From contig NZ_FCNZ02000037.1 in NCBI RefSeq assembly GCF_001544495.1, forward strand, positions 1 to 34,953: 34,953 nucleotides of DNA, given 5' to 3'. The notes under the pieces are model-generated. The model was given only the letters and a program-made list of their open reading frames with translations, was not told the origin of the DNA and ran no database searches. How positions within the stretch are numbered: position 1 is the first letter of the stretch; the number at the start of each line of letters is the position of its first letter. The DNA comes from Caballeronia telluris. Its GTDB lineage: Bacteria > Pseudomonadota > Gammaproteobacteria > Burkholderiales > Burkholderiaceae. Shown here in pieces: positions 17,340 through 25,586 of this stretch. Position numbers and translations under genes: made by a program.

Positions 17340-18704
17340 TTAGGGCTGGTGACGTGCAGCGGCGCGCATCGCTTTCGGAAACGTCTCGCGCGCGAGCAAC
17401 GTAGCGATGACAGTGATGAGTCCGAGTACGCCCAGATAGATGGCCACCGGCACGGCGCTGTGATAGTGGGCGAGCAGCGCGGTGGCGATCATCGGCGAAA
17501 GGCCGCCACCGAGTACGGAAGAGACTTCCCGGCCGATGCCGAGTCCGGAGAAACGAAGATGCACCGGCAACATCTCGCTGATGAACGCGGGCTGTGCGCC
17601 TTCGAGAATGCCAAGCGTGATGCTGTTCGCCAGGATCAGCGCGGCAACGACCTTCCAGTACTCGCCTGAACCCAGCAGCGCAAAGTACGGCCATGCGACC
17701 AGCACAATGGCGATCGCGCCTGCGAGATACACAGGCTTGCGTCCCACCCTGTCGGTCATCCAGCCGAAGAACAGCGAAACGGGGATCATCAACAGCATCG
17801 AGATGCACAGACCGCTGAGAATCCAGCTCGACTTAATGCCGAGAAACTGCCCGTAGGCGATAGAAAAGGCGAAGAAGAGGTAGGACGCCGCGCCCTCGCC
17901 AAAGCGCAGGCCGAACACGGTGAGCACTTCGCGCGGACATTGACGCAGCACTTCGATAACAGGCATCCGGCTTTCGTGGCGCGTCGCCTTCACTTCAGCG
18001 AACGCGGCGCTCTCTCCAACGGAGCGGCGCATCCAAAGGCCGAGCAGGACGAGTGCGGCGCTTGCGAGAAACGGAAGGCGCCACCCCCAACTCTGAAAGT
18101 CGTCAGCCGGAAGGTTCTGCACCAGTAGGAACGCGCCCGTCGACAAAACGAAGCCGAATGCTGCGCCACAGGGGCTCCATGCCGCGAGCGCTCCTCGCTT
18201 TGATTGCGGCGCGTTCTCGTGAATCAGCAAGATACTGCCGCTCCATTCGCCACCCGCAGCCAGTCCTTGAAGAATGCGCAGAAGAACCAACATCACAGGC
18301 GCCGCAATGCCGACCTGCTGATACGTTGGCAAAACGCCCATCAGGACGGTGGCGGTGCCCATCGTGAGCAGCGTAAGCATCATCACAGCCTTGCGGCCGT
18401 AACGGTCGCCGATATGGCCGCATAGCACTCCGCCGATCGGTCGCGCAATGAAGCCGACGGTGAAGCCACCGAATGCGGCGATGGTGCCCGTCAGCGGATC
18501 AGTGCCGACCGGAAAGAACAGCTTGCCGAAGACGAGCGCGGCGGCGGTGCCGTACAGGAAGAAGTCATACCACTCAAGGATTTGACCAAGCACCGCCGTA
18601 GTGACGGCACGGCGCACATTGCTTGCGGGACGCGCGGATCGTAGTTGAGCGAGCGCGCCTAGATCGGAGTTCAGAGCTTCAGGGTTCATGGTGGGGGAAA
18701 ACAT
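17340..18704 (-). CDS. MHS-family (metabolite:H+ symporter) transporter 2
   Basis: A 454-residue transporter closely related to transporter 1. It shows EWYDFFLYGTAAALVFGKLFF, GHIGDRYGRKAV, RILQGLAAGGEWSGS, ENAPQSKRG and GWMTDRVGRKPVY, with about twelve helices. The start is uncertain: ATG 18704 (MFSPTMNPE) or ATG 18689 (MNPEALNSD). The longer open frame upstream reads through the promoter. It leads the unit MHS2-iacA-iacG-ethD, with small gaps of 36, 28 and 2 bases between genes. Island motif E lies 90 bases upstream. Two paralogous importers suggest distinct substrates, for example auxin and a related acid. Confidence 0.87.
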   Translation of the reverse strand: MFSPTMNPEALNSDLGALAQLRSARPASNVRRAVTTAVLGQILEWYDFFLYGTAAALVFGKLFFPVGTDPLTGTIAAFGGFTVGFIARPIGGVLCGHIGDRYGRKAVMMLTLLTMGTATVLMGVLPTYQQVGIAAPVMLVLLRILQGLAAGGEWSGSILLIHENAPQSKRGALAAWSPCGAAFGFVLSTGAFLLVQNLPADDFQSWGWRLPFLASAALVLLGLWMRRSVGESAAFAEVKATRHESRMPVIEVLRQCPREVLTVFGLRFGEGAASYLFFAFSIAYGQFLGIKSSWILSGLCISMLLMIPVSLFFGWMTDRVGRKPVYLAGAIAIVLVAWPYFALLGSGEYWKVVAALILANSITLGILEGAQPAFISEMLPVHLRFSGLGIGREVSSVLGGGLSPMIATALLAHYHSAVPVAIYLGVLGLITVIATLLARETFPKAMRAAARHQP

Positions 18705-18793
18705 GAAGTGATGGTTCCCGCTTCCCTGATGCTCAAAGAAGCGGCGCGGATCGTATCGATGCGATGTGCCCACGATATGAGCGCCGACAATCG

Positions 18794-18812
18794 CGGTCAA
18801 ATTCGAGACAAA
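18794..18812 (+). promoter_or_regulatory. Island motif copy E, MHS2-iacA operon promoter
   Basis: CGGTCAAATTCGAGACAAA lies on the strand opposite to the MHS2-iacA unit. It is in the 309-base region shared with the divergent porin gene, about 200 bases from the porin start. Confidence 0.55.
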
Positions 18813-19013
18813 AATGCACGACATGAATTTGGTGCATGTGCCTCTGTGTGCCGTACGTACTAACCCTTGCTTTGCGCGGCATATCAATGACGCTTATTGC
18901 CCATCATGCTTTTGGTTTATTTGCCGTGTGAAACGGGGGACCGCAGACTGCGTGGCGCATCGCCCTCACTACCGCAATGAGCCTTCATTGCTTCATTCAA
19001 CAGATCGAATCGC

Positions 19014-20231
19014 ATGGAACACGCACGTATGAGACTCGCCTTGGGAACTTCTCTTGCGCTGCTTGCAGTTGCAGGCACGGCGCACGCACAAAGCGCGGTG
19101 ACGCTGTACGGCATCGTCGACGATGGCTTTAACTGGACCTCGAACTCCGGCGGTCACAATCTCTACAACCTATCGAGCGGCGTTATGCAGGCCAGCCGCT
19201 GGGGGCTGAGGGGTAGGGAAGAGCTTGGTGGCGGGCTCGCTGCGCTGTTCGTACTCGAGAATGGCTTCGATCTCAATAACGGCTCGCTTGCGCAAAAGAA
19301 TCGCGGCAGCACCCAAGGCCTGATGTTCGGTCGTCAGGCGTACGTGGGCTTGTCCAGTGCTTACGGCACCGTGTTGCTCGGTCGTCAATACGATTCAGTC
19401 GTCGACTATGTGGGCCCATTCGAGTCCGGCACCCAGTGGGCGGGATATATCGGCGCACATCCCAGCGATCTTGACAACCTTAACAACGCATATCGCGTGA
19501 ACAACGCGATCAAGTTCGCTAGTAAGTCTTACTACGGAATTACGTTCGGCGGCGTTTATAGTCTGGGTGGCGTGGCGGGCGCGGTCTCGCGCAACCAGCT
19601 ATGGTCGCTCGGTGCGGGCTACGCGAATGGCCCACTTACGCTGGGCGTCGGATACCTGAACTCGCGCAATCCGAACGTCGGCTTTTTCGGCGACAACGGC
19701 GCAAGCACTCCGCCTGCCGCGAGCGCGAACTTTATCTCGTCGCCGGTATATAGCGGCTATGCATCGGCGCGCACCTATCAGGTAGTCGCGGCGGGCGCGG
19801 CCTACGCATTCGGCCCAGCCACGCTGGGCGCGACATACTCCAACATACAGTTCAAGAGCCTCGGCGATACGGTGAACTCCGGTCCCAATCCGCGCGGCTA
19901 CTCCGGCAATGCAATCTTTAACAACGTCGAAATCAACTTCAAGTATCAGCTTACGCCGGCGCTCGTGCTCGGCGCGGCGTTCGACTACACGAAAGGCGGC
20001 GATGTCGATTCGGCCACCGGCAACAATCCGGGCGCGAAGTACTACCAGGGCGCGCTTGGTGCCGACTACTTCCTGTCAAAGCGCACGGACGTTTATCTGA
20101 TCGGCGTGTACCAAAAGGCATCCGGCATCGATTCCACCGGCACGGCGGCGGTTGCGGCGATCAACAACCTCACGCCGTCGACGAGCGATCGTCAAAGCAC
20201 GGTCCGCGTGGGCATCCGCCACAAGTTTTGA
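19014..20231 (+). CDS. Outer-membrane general porin
   Basis: A 405-residue Gram-negative porin of the Burkholderia/Neisseria type. It has a signal peptide (MRLALGTSLALLAVAGTAHAQ) and starts as mature protein with SAVTLYGIVDDGFNW, the family opening. It contains SRWGLRGREELGGGL, the FGRQAYVGLSSAYGTVLLGRQ block, repeated beta-strand patterns, and the closing VGIRHKF with a terminal Phe needed for outer-membrane assembly. The start is ATG 19014 or ATG 19029. It is divergent from the MHS2-iacA unit and probably lets aromatic acids cross the outer membrane. No substrate can be read from the sequence. Confidence 0.92.
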   Translation: MEHARMRLALGTSLALLAVAGTAHAQSAVTLYGIVDDGFNWTSNSGGHNLYNLSSGVMQASRWGLRGREELGGGLAALFVLENGFDLNNGSLAQKNRGSTQGLMFGRQAYVGLSSAYGTVLLGRQYDSVVDYVGPFESGTQWAGYIGAHPSDLDNLNNAYRVNNAIKFASKSYYGITFGGVYSLGGVAGAVSRNQLWSLGAGYANGPLTLGVGYLNSRNPNVGFFGDNGASTPPAASANFISSPVYSGYASARTYQVVAAGAAYAFGPATLGATYSNIQFKSLGDTVNSGPNPRGYSGNAIFNNVEINFKYQLTPALVLGAAFDYTKGGDVDSATGNNPGAKYYQGALGADYFLSKRTDVYLIGVYQKASGIDSTGTAAVAAINNLTPSTSDRQSTVRVGIRHKF

Positions 20232-20625
20232 AGCAATCAGTCTAGTGCCAGCGCGCGGGCGTACTGAAGGCATGCTCGCACGCGTTCTTTTCGGGCACGC
20301 AGGCGACCCCCAGAGTTTTGGGCAGGAGGAACCGCACGATTAATGGTTGGGAAGCGAACAAGAAGGCACCAAGTCGGTACGACTTGCTCGGCGAACGTTC
20401 GCAGCCGCCATCTCTCGTGTTCCGCGAGCATTTACGTCGTGACATACATTCGCGTCAAGGACGTCATCAATATCATGGATGACACAAGTCACATTTGATC
20501 TATTTGACGGATGTTTTGGTCGCGGATTATCTTGTCGTCGAAATCGCAAATACTTTCATGCTCAGGGGCGCGCGGCGAGGATACACAGCGCAGCGTCACC
20601 TGTCGGACATATCGAACCTATCGCC
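20232..20625. other. Porin-catB intergenic region
   Basis: This 394-base gap holds no supported gene. An open frame reads into catB from upstream, but its extension lacks family similarity. The stretch carries island motif F and must contain the catBCA promoter. No catR-type regulator gene is next to catB, so control from the island's LysR genes is likely. Confidence 0.5.
20492..20510 (-). promoter_or_regulatory. Island motif copy F, catBCA promoter
   Basis: On the minus strand it reads CCGTCAAATAGATCAAATG. It lies 116 bases before the catB start and is on the strand opposite to the gene, the same relative arrangement as copies C, D and E even though catB points the other way. Confidence 0.5.
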
Positions 20626-21762
20626 ATGACTTCCGCGACGATCGAACGCATCGAAACCTGTCTCGTCGACTTGCCGACGATTCGCCCCCACAAGCTTTCC
20701 GTCGCCACCATGCACGGGCAGACCCTCATGCTGGTGAAAGTGTTCTGCAGCGACGGCATCATTGGAATTGGCGAAGGCACGACGATCGCCGGCATGGCCT
20801 ATGGCCCGGAAAGTCCGGAGTCCATGAAGCTCGCTACCGATGCGTATCTTGCGCCCGCCTGTATCGGCCGCGATGCGACGCGCGTGCAGGCGCTCATGGC
20901 CCATCTTGCCAAGCTGGTCAGGTTCAATCACTTCTCGAAAAGCGCGCTTGAAACCGCGCTCCTCGACGCACACGGAAAGCGCCTTGGCGTACCGGTCAGC
21001 GAACTGCTGGGCGGCCGTCATCGCGAGCGTCTGCCGGTCGCCTGGACGCTCGCATCGGGCGATACGGACAAGGACATCGCGGAAGCCGAGATGATGCTCG
21101 AGCGTCGTCGGCACAAGATCTTCAAGCTCAAGATCGGCGCAAAGGACATCAAGGCAGACATCAAGCATGTCGCCGACATCAAGCGTGGGCTGGGCGATCG
21201 CGGCTCCGTGCGTGTCGACGTCAACATGGCCTGGAGTGAAACGCAGGCGGCACGGGCTATTCCCGCACTCGTCGATGCAGGCTGCGAGTTGGTGGAGCAG
21301 CCCGTCGCATCCGCGGCGGCGCTTGCGCGCCTGATGCGCCGCTTCCCCGTCGCATTGATGGCGGACGAAGTCCTGCAAGGACCCGAAAGCGCGTTCCAGA
21401 TCGCGAAGCAAGAAGGTGCCGACGTCTTCGCGATCAAGATCGAACAAAGCGGCGGTCTCATCGCGGCGCAACGTGTCGCCGCCATCGCCGATGCGGCGGG
21501 CATCGAGCTTTATGGGGGCACGATGCTGGAAGGCGCGGTCAGCACGATCGCGTCGGCACATCTCTTTGCGAGCTTGCCGAGTCTGCAGTGGGGCACCGAG
21601 CTGTTCGGTCCGTTGCTCATCACCGAGGAGATCCTTACGCAGCCGCTGGATTACAGCGACTTTGGACTCACCGTGCCGAACGGTCCTGGCCTCGGCATCG
21701 AGCTGGACGAAGCCCGCCTCAAACGCTTTACGCGCGACGGACTGGTCGCGGTCATCAAATAA
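20626..21762 (+). CDS. catB: Muconate cycloisomerase
   Basis: A 378-residue member of the enolase superfamily that converts cis,cis-muconate to muconolactone in the catechol branch of the beta-ketoadipate pathway. Catalytic Lys167 and Lys169 are in IFKLKIG. Metal ligands are Asp198 (RVDVNMAW), Glu224 (LVEQPV) and Asp247 (MADEV); Lys271 (AIKIEQSGG) is the second base. These positions match the well-studied Pseudomonas enzyme almost exactly. ATG 20626 gives the usual length. It is followed by catC after 24 bases and then catA, a compact catBCA operon. Confidence 0.95.
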   Translation: MTSATIERIETCLVDLPTIRPHKLSVATMHGQTLMLVKVFCSDGIIGIGEGTTIAGMAYGPESPESMKLATDAYLAPACIGRDATRVQALMAHLAKLVRFNHFSKSALETALLDAHGKRLGVPVSELLGGRHRERLPVAWTLASGDTDKDIAEAEMMLERRRHKIFKLKIGAKDIKADIKHVADIKRGLGDRGSVRVDVNMAWSETQAARAIPALVDAGCELVEQPVASAAALARLMRRFPVALMADEVLQGPESAFQIAKQEGADVFAIKIEQSGGLIAAQRVAAIADAAGIELYGGTMLEGAVSTIASAHLFASLPSLQWGTELFGPLLITEEILTQPLDYSDFGLTVPNGPGLGIELDEARLKRFTRDGLVAVIK

Positions 21763-21786
21763 TCGAATTCCTGACGAGAAAACGCA

Positions 21787-22077
21787 ATGCTCTTTCACGT
21801 ACGCATGGATGTGAACCTTCCGCTGGATATGCCCGCCGATGTCGCAAGCGAAATCAAGGCACGCGAGAAAGCCTATTCGCAGGACCTCCAGCGCAGCGGC
21901 AAGTGGCGGCACATCTGGCGCCTTGCGGGCGAGTACGCGAACATCAGCATTTTCGACGTCGAAAGCAATGCAGAGCTGCACGACATTCTCACTGCGTTGC
22001 CGTTGTTCCCGTATATGAACATGTCCGTGACGCCGTTGTGCCGTCACCCGTCCTCTGTTCGCGATGGTGACGCATGA
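21787..22077 (+). CDS. catC: Muconolactone delta-isomerase
   Basis: A 96-residue protein with the family opening MLFHVRMDVNLPLDMPAD, then IKAREKAYSQDLQRSGKWRHIWRLAGEYANISIFDV and LPLFPYMNMSVTPLCRHPSS. It isomerises muconolactone to beta-ketoadipate enol-lactone and normally forms a decamer of ferredoxin-like folds. The length is standard. It lies between catB and catA. Confidence 0.95.
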   Translation: MLFHVRMDVNLPLDMPADVASEIKAREKAYSQDLQRSGKWRHIWRLAGEYANISIFDVESNAELHDILTALPLFPYMNMSVTPLCRHPSSVRDGDA

Positions 22078-22143
22078 TTCAAAGCGCGTGTCTCAACACA
22101 GCAGACGCTGCGCCAGACCGCAGTACCCTATGGAGACAAAATT

Positions 22144-23079
22144 GTGAACGTCAAAGTATTTGAAACGAAGGCGGTTCAGGACTTGCTTTCGGCGGCCGCC
22201 AATCTCAGTTGCGAGGACGGCAATGACCGCGCAAAGCAGATCACGCATCGCCTGTTAAGCGACCTGTTCAAGGCCATCGACGACCTCAATATGACCCCCG
22301 ACGAAATCTGGGCCGGCGTGAACTACTTCAACCGGCTCGGTCAAGACGGAGAGGCTGCGTTGCTCGCGGCGGGGCTCGGGCTCGAGAAGTTCTTGGATAT
22401 ACGCATGGATGCCGCAGACAAGCAGGCCGAAATCGATGGAGGCACCCCGCGCACCATCGAAGGCCCGCTGTACGTGGAAGGCGCACCGCTCCGTGATGGC
22501 ATGTCGAAGATCGATCTCGACGCAGATCCGGACGCGGGTCCGCTGGTCATCCGCGGCACAGTCACTCGTACGGGCGGCACGCCGGTCGCGGGCGCGGTGG
22601 TCGAATGCTGGCATGCGAATTCGAAGGGCTTTTATTCACACTTTGATCCGACCGGCGCACAAAGCCCGTTCAACTTGCGTGGCGCGGTGCGAACGGGCGA
22701 TGACGGCAATTATGAGTTCCACACGCTGATGCCAGTGGGCTACGGCTGTCCGCCGCATGGTGCGACTCAGCAGTTACTGAACGTGCTGGCACGCCATGGT
22801 AACCGGCCGGCGCATGTTCATTTCTTCGTGACGGGGGACGGCTTACGTAGGTTGACCACCCAGATCAACATCGAAGGTGACCCGCTCATATGGGACGATT
22901 TTGCCTACGCTACGCGTGAAGACCTGATCCCGCCGGTGGTCGAGAAGACCGGTGGCGCAGTACTTGGACTGAAGGAAGAAGCGTACAGGGAGATTAACTT
23001 CAACTTCGTGTTGACGCCGCTGGTTCAGGGCAAGGATAACCAACTCGTCAATCGCCTGCGCGCCACCGCTGAAGTTTAA
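22144..23079 (+). CDS. catA: Catechol 1,2-dioxygenase
   Basis: A 311-residue intradiol dioxygenase that opens catechol to cis,cis-muconate. The non-haem Fe(III) ligands are all present at the classical positions: Tyr164 (KGFYSHFD), Tyr200 (MPVGYGCPPHG), His224 and His226 (RPAHVHFF). The N-terminal helical dimerisation and lipid-binding domain (residues 1-100) is intact. The start is GTG 22144 with GGAG nine bases upstream; no suitable ATG exists nearby. It is the third gene of the catBCA operon. Catechol is the reported end product of the iac pathway, so this gene links the upper and lower parts. Confidence 0.95.
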   Translation: MNVKVFETKAVQDLLSAAANLSCEDGNDRAKQITHRLLSDLFKAIDDLNMTPDEIWAGVNYFNRLGQDGEAALLAAGLGLEKFLDIRMDAADKQAEIDGGTPRTIEGPLYVEGAPLRDGMSKIDLDADPDAGPLVIRGTVTRTGGTPVAGAVVECWHANSKGFYSHFDPTGAQSPFNLRGAVRTGDDGNYEFHTLMPVGYGCPPHGATQQLLNVLARHGNRPAHVHFFVTGDGLRRLTTQINIEGDPLIWDDFAYATREDLIPPVVEKTGGAVLGLKEEAYREINFNFVLTPLVQGKDNQLVNRLRATAEV

Positions 23080-23531
23080 TTGCTTGACGGCGGCGGAGGG
23101 TTCGCCGCCGGTGTCCGTGGCCACAAATCGATAGGTGCTCCGATGTCCAGTCGGCGCGCACTGCGCTATCCTGCGGGCGCTGCACGAAACTTCAAGCCCA
23201 TTGCTCTGTATGGGTTGCCACGATGACCGGCCTGCACACTAGCGATTTCCCGCCGGCGACTACGCAATCAAACGGCTGTTATGCACTGGACATCTGCCGC
23301 ATGAAAGTCCACTACGGGTCGCGTCCAGCCCGGTGGGACGGCATACGTCGCCGTCAATATTCCTTGATCACGGTCGGCGCGGTGCGCCGCAGTCCGCATT
23401 TCAAGCGCGAAGTGACGACTTTATTTCGCGTCCGGCAGAGACTTGCTGAGCAAGACTCGGCACTCTATCCGGTGCTCCGAAGTCTCGAGTTGACAAGTTT
23501 ATAGTCGCAGTTTTGACATCTTTAATGCGTT
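23080..23531. other. Gap after catA
   Basis: Apart from the hairpin at 23088-23110, I recognise nothing in these ~450 bases. A 93-codon plus-strand frame at 23223-23504 has no family features. This is the right boundary between the catabolic island and the integrase locus. Confidence 0.3.
23088..23110 (+). terminator. GC-rich hairpin after catA
   Basis: CGGCGGCG and CGCCGCCG form a perfect eight-base stem around a seven-base loop, nine bases after the catA stop. No T-run follows, so it may end or stabilise the transcript rather than act as a strong intrinsic terminator. Confidence 0.45.
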
Positions 23532-25586
23532 TTACGACTTATGCGCGACGGCGCTCGCATAGTATCGCGCCACCTCTTCGACCACGCGCTGCTTTTCGGC
23601 CTGGACATAGATCGTCGTCGTTTGGAGCGAAGCGTGGCCCAGCACCTTCTGCACAACGTCGACCGGGACTTCATCGGCGACCGACTGCGTGCCGAACGTA
23701 TGTCGGAAAGCATGCGCGTTGGCCTGCCCGAGGCGCACCCGTTCATCGAGGCTCAAGTTATCCATCGTCTCGACCAGTTCGGTGACCATTCGACTAATCA
23801 GCCGGTTCAGTCCGTCCGCGGTGTAGCCCGCTTCCTTCGCAGGCTGCCCGTCACCACGCTGCCCAGCTCGATGTCGCCGGCGTGACGCATCGGTCCAGGG
23901 GATGATGACCGGCGCCAGCAGCGGCCCTCTCTGAGGGTCTTCGGTTGGGCCGTCGAAATCTTGAGCCCGATCGCGCCAATGCGCGCGCAGCGCGTTCAGC
24001 GTCGCGGCGCTCACCGGCACCGTACGTTCGCGCTGGCCCTTGCCGATGAGGGTCAGCTCCCACACGGGTCGCTCGAGCGTCCCGTACGATGAAGGGCGCA
24101 GATCCTCGCGCCGGGCGCGTGCGGCTTCTTCACGCCGCAAACCCGAATCGCCCATCAACAGAATCGCCGCGCGCACGGCGCGCCACTGCACGCCGTTTCG
24201 ACGTATGTTCGTGTCCATGCGCCACTGCGCACCGGCCGTCGCCCCGCCCTCTTCTGCTGAGCGCACATCGAGCTCGTCACGCAGCTTGCGCCACAGAGTG
24301 GAAGGCAAGGCGCGTTCAATCTTTATCGCGCGTTCCCGCCTGGTCACCATCGGATCGTTGACCGCCTTCCACGGGTTGCCGGCGAGATAGCGTACATCGA
24401 CCCACCAGGCGAAGGCCGTACGCAGCACGCGCACGGCATAACGCTGCGACTCGCTGGAAAGCGCTTCACTGGCGAACGGTCGCCAACGCGGCGAATGCCG
24501 TGCGAAGCGCTCGCCGACGAAACGCGGGTCCGGGCTTTTCAGGAAATCCTTATACGCCTCGCAGTCATCCACCCGCAGATCGCTCAGCGCCTTGCCGCGC
24601 AGCACCACCGCCCACAACAGGAAGCGCTCGAGTTCCTTGGTGTAGGCGCGGAGGGTTTTCGGCTGATCGCGGTAGCGGTTCAGATAGGCGCGCACCGCAT
24701 CGAGATCGTGGTTCGCCTGGATATAACAGAAGGCCGCCGCGCGGTTTTCGCCCCGGTACGGACCATCGGCGCCGGAGAGTGCATGCGGCACCGCCAGGCG
24801 TTCGAGCGGCGCGAGCGTGAGGCGCTTCGCCTCCCCACTCGCCCCGCCTTCGATGTAACGCTCTGGCACGACCTCGACGACTTCATCAGCCACCAGCGGC
24901 ACGCCAGCTTGCTCGTCCGAGTCGATATCGATCTCGACGGTGAGCTGCAGCGTCGCCTGCTGCTTGCGCAACCAGCTCACGATCGCGCGCGCCCGGCCCG
25001 GACCGATGCGCGGAATCGAGCGCCACCAGCTGCCGCCGCGCCGATTGCAGAAGGCAATCAGCTCACCCAGGGTCTGAATGCCCTCGCCCTTCAGGCGCCG
25101 GGCCACGCGCGGCCGCAGCCAGGCACTGATCGCGTGATCGGCATGCGGCGGGAGCGCGGCAAGTTGCGCCGCCTCCGTGACCATGCGAAACGTCACCGCG
25201 GTGAGCAACGGGCGCCCGTGCTGACGGATCGAGGCGCGCAGGTGATCGGCGAGCGCGGTGGAACCATGCGCGAGCGCCAGGGCCACCAGCGCGTCGAGCA
25301 TCGTGTTGAGATAGCGCTCCATCGCGCCGGGCGTCGCCGCGTGCGCCTCCTCGTCGGGGTCGTAGTAGCTGCGCGCGATCACCGCGGGCGCGATGCGCTG
25401 CACGTACGCGCGCAGCGCCGTGAAATCCTTGGTGGTGTAACCGCGCTCGACGATGAGCTGTTCTGCGGTGAGCTTTTCCGGGCGACGCGCCGTCGCTGCG
25501 GCGAGCTTTTCCGGGGCAGCCTCGGGGGGTGCTTTTTGGGCGGCCCTGGCGGATCGTTTGGGCACAGCGGGCCGGGGGTCAGCCAT
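23532..25586 (-). CDS. Large tyrosine integrase with N-terminal HhH (DUF3701-type) domain
   Basis: A 684-residue tyrosine recombinase. Residues ~45-215 form the extended N-terminal region with a helix-hairpin-helix (ISAWLRPRVARRLKGEG, TLGELIAFCNRRGGSWWRSI, PRIGPGRARAI). Residues ~300-430 are the SAM-like core-binding domain (LDAVRAYLNRYRDQPKTLRAYTKELERFLLWA). The C-terminal catalytic domain has Arg in GDSGLRREEAARAR, Lys in IGKGQRERTVPV, His625 and Arg628 in AHAFRHTFG, His651 in GHASLQTT and the nucleophile Tyr660. All catalytic residues are intact. Its ATG at 25586 overlaps the upstream gene by eight bases. It shares its N-terminal architecture with the integrase part of the chimera at 2.65-3.17 kb, on the other side of the catabolic island. 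Confidence 0.92.
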   Translation of the reverse strand: MADPRPAVPKRSARAAQKAPPEAAPEKLAAATARRPEKLTAEQLIVERGYTTKDFTALRAYVQRIAPAVIARSYYDPDEEAHAATPGAMERYLNTMLDALVALALAHGSTALADHLRASIRQHGRPLLTAVTFRMVTEAAQLAALPPHADHAISAWLRPRVARRLKGEGIQTLGELIAFCNRRGGSWWRSIPRIGPGRARAIVSWLRKQQATLQLTVEIDIDSDEQAGVPLVADEVVEVVPERYIEGGASGEAKRLTLAPLERLAVPHALSGADGPYRGENRAAAFCYIQANHDLDAVRAYLNRYRDQPKTLRAYTKELERFLLWAVVLRGKALSDLRVDDCEAYKDFLKSPDPRFVGERFARHSPRWRPFASEALSSESQRYAVRVLRTAFAWWVDVRYLAGNPWKAVNDPMVTRRERAIKIERALPSTLWRKLRDELDVRSAEEGGATAGAQWRMDTNIRRNGVQWRAVRAAILLMGDSGLRREEAARARREDLRPSSYGTLERPVWELTLIGKGQRERTVPVSAATLNALRAHWRDRAQDFDGPTEDPQRGPLLAPVIIPWTDASRRRHRAGQRGDGQPAKEAGYTADGLNRLISRMVTELVETMDNLSLDERVRLGQANAHAFRHTFGTQSVADEVPVDVVQKVLGHASLQTTTIYVQAEKQRVVEEVARYYASAVAHKS

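Noticed and set aside
20596..22047. Long open frame on the minus strand (483 codons) opposite catB and catC
   Set aside because: It is the antisense shadow of two genes with intact catalytic residues and has no family features of its own.
23223..23504. 93-codon plus-strand frame after catA
   Set aside because: No ribosome site or recognisable family; composition unlike the neighbouring genes.
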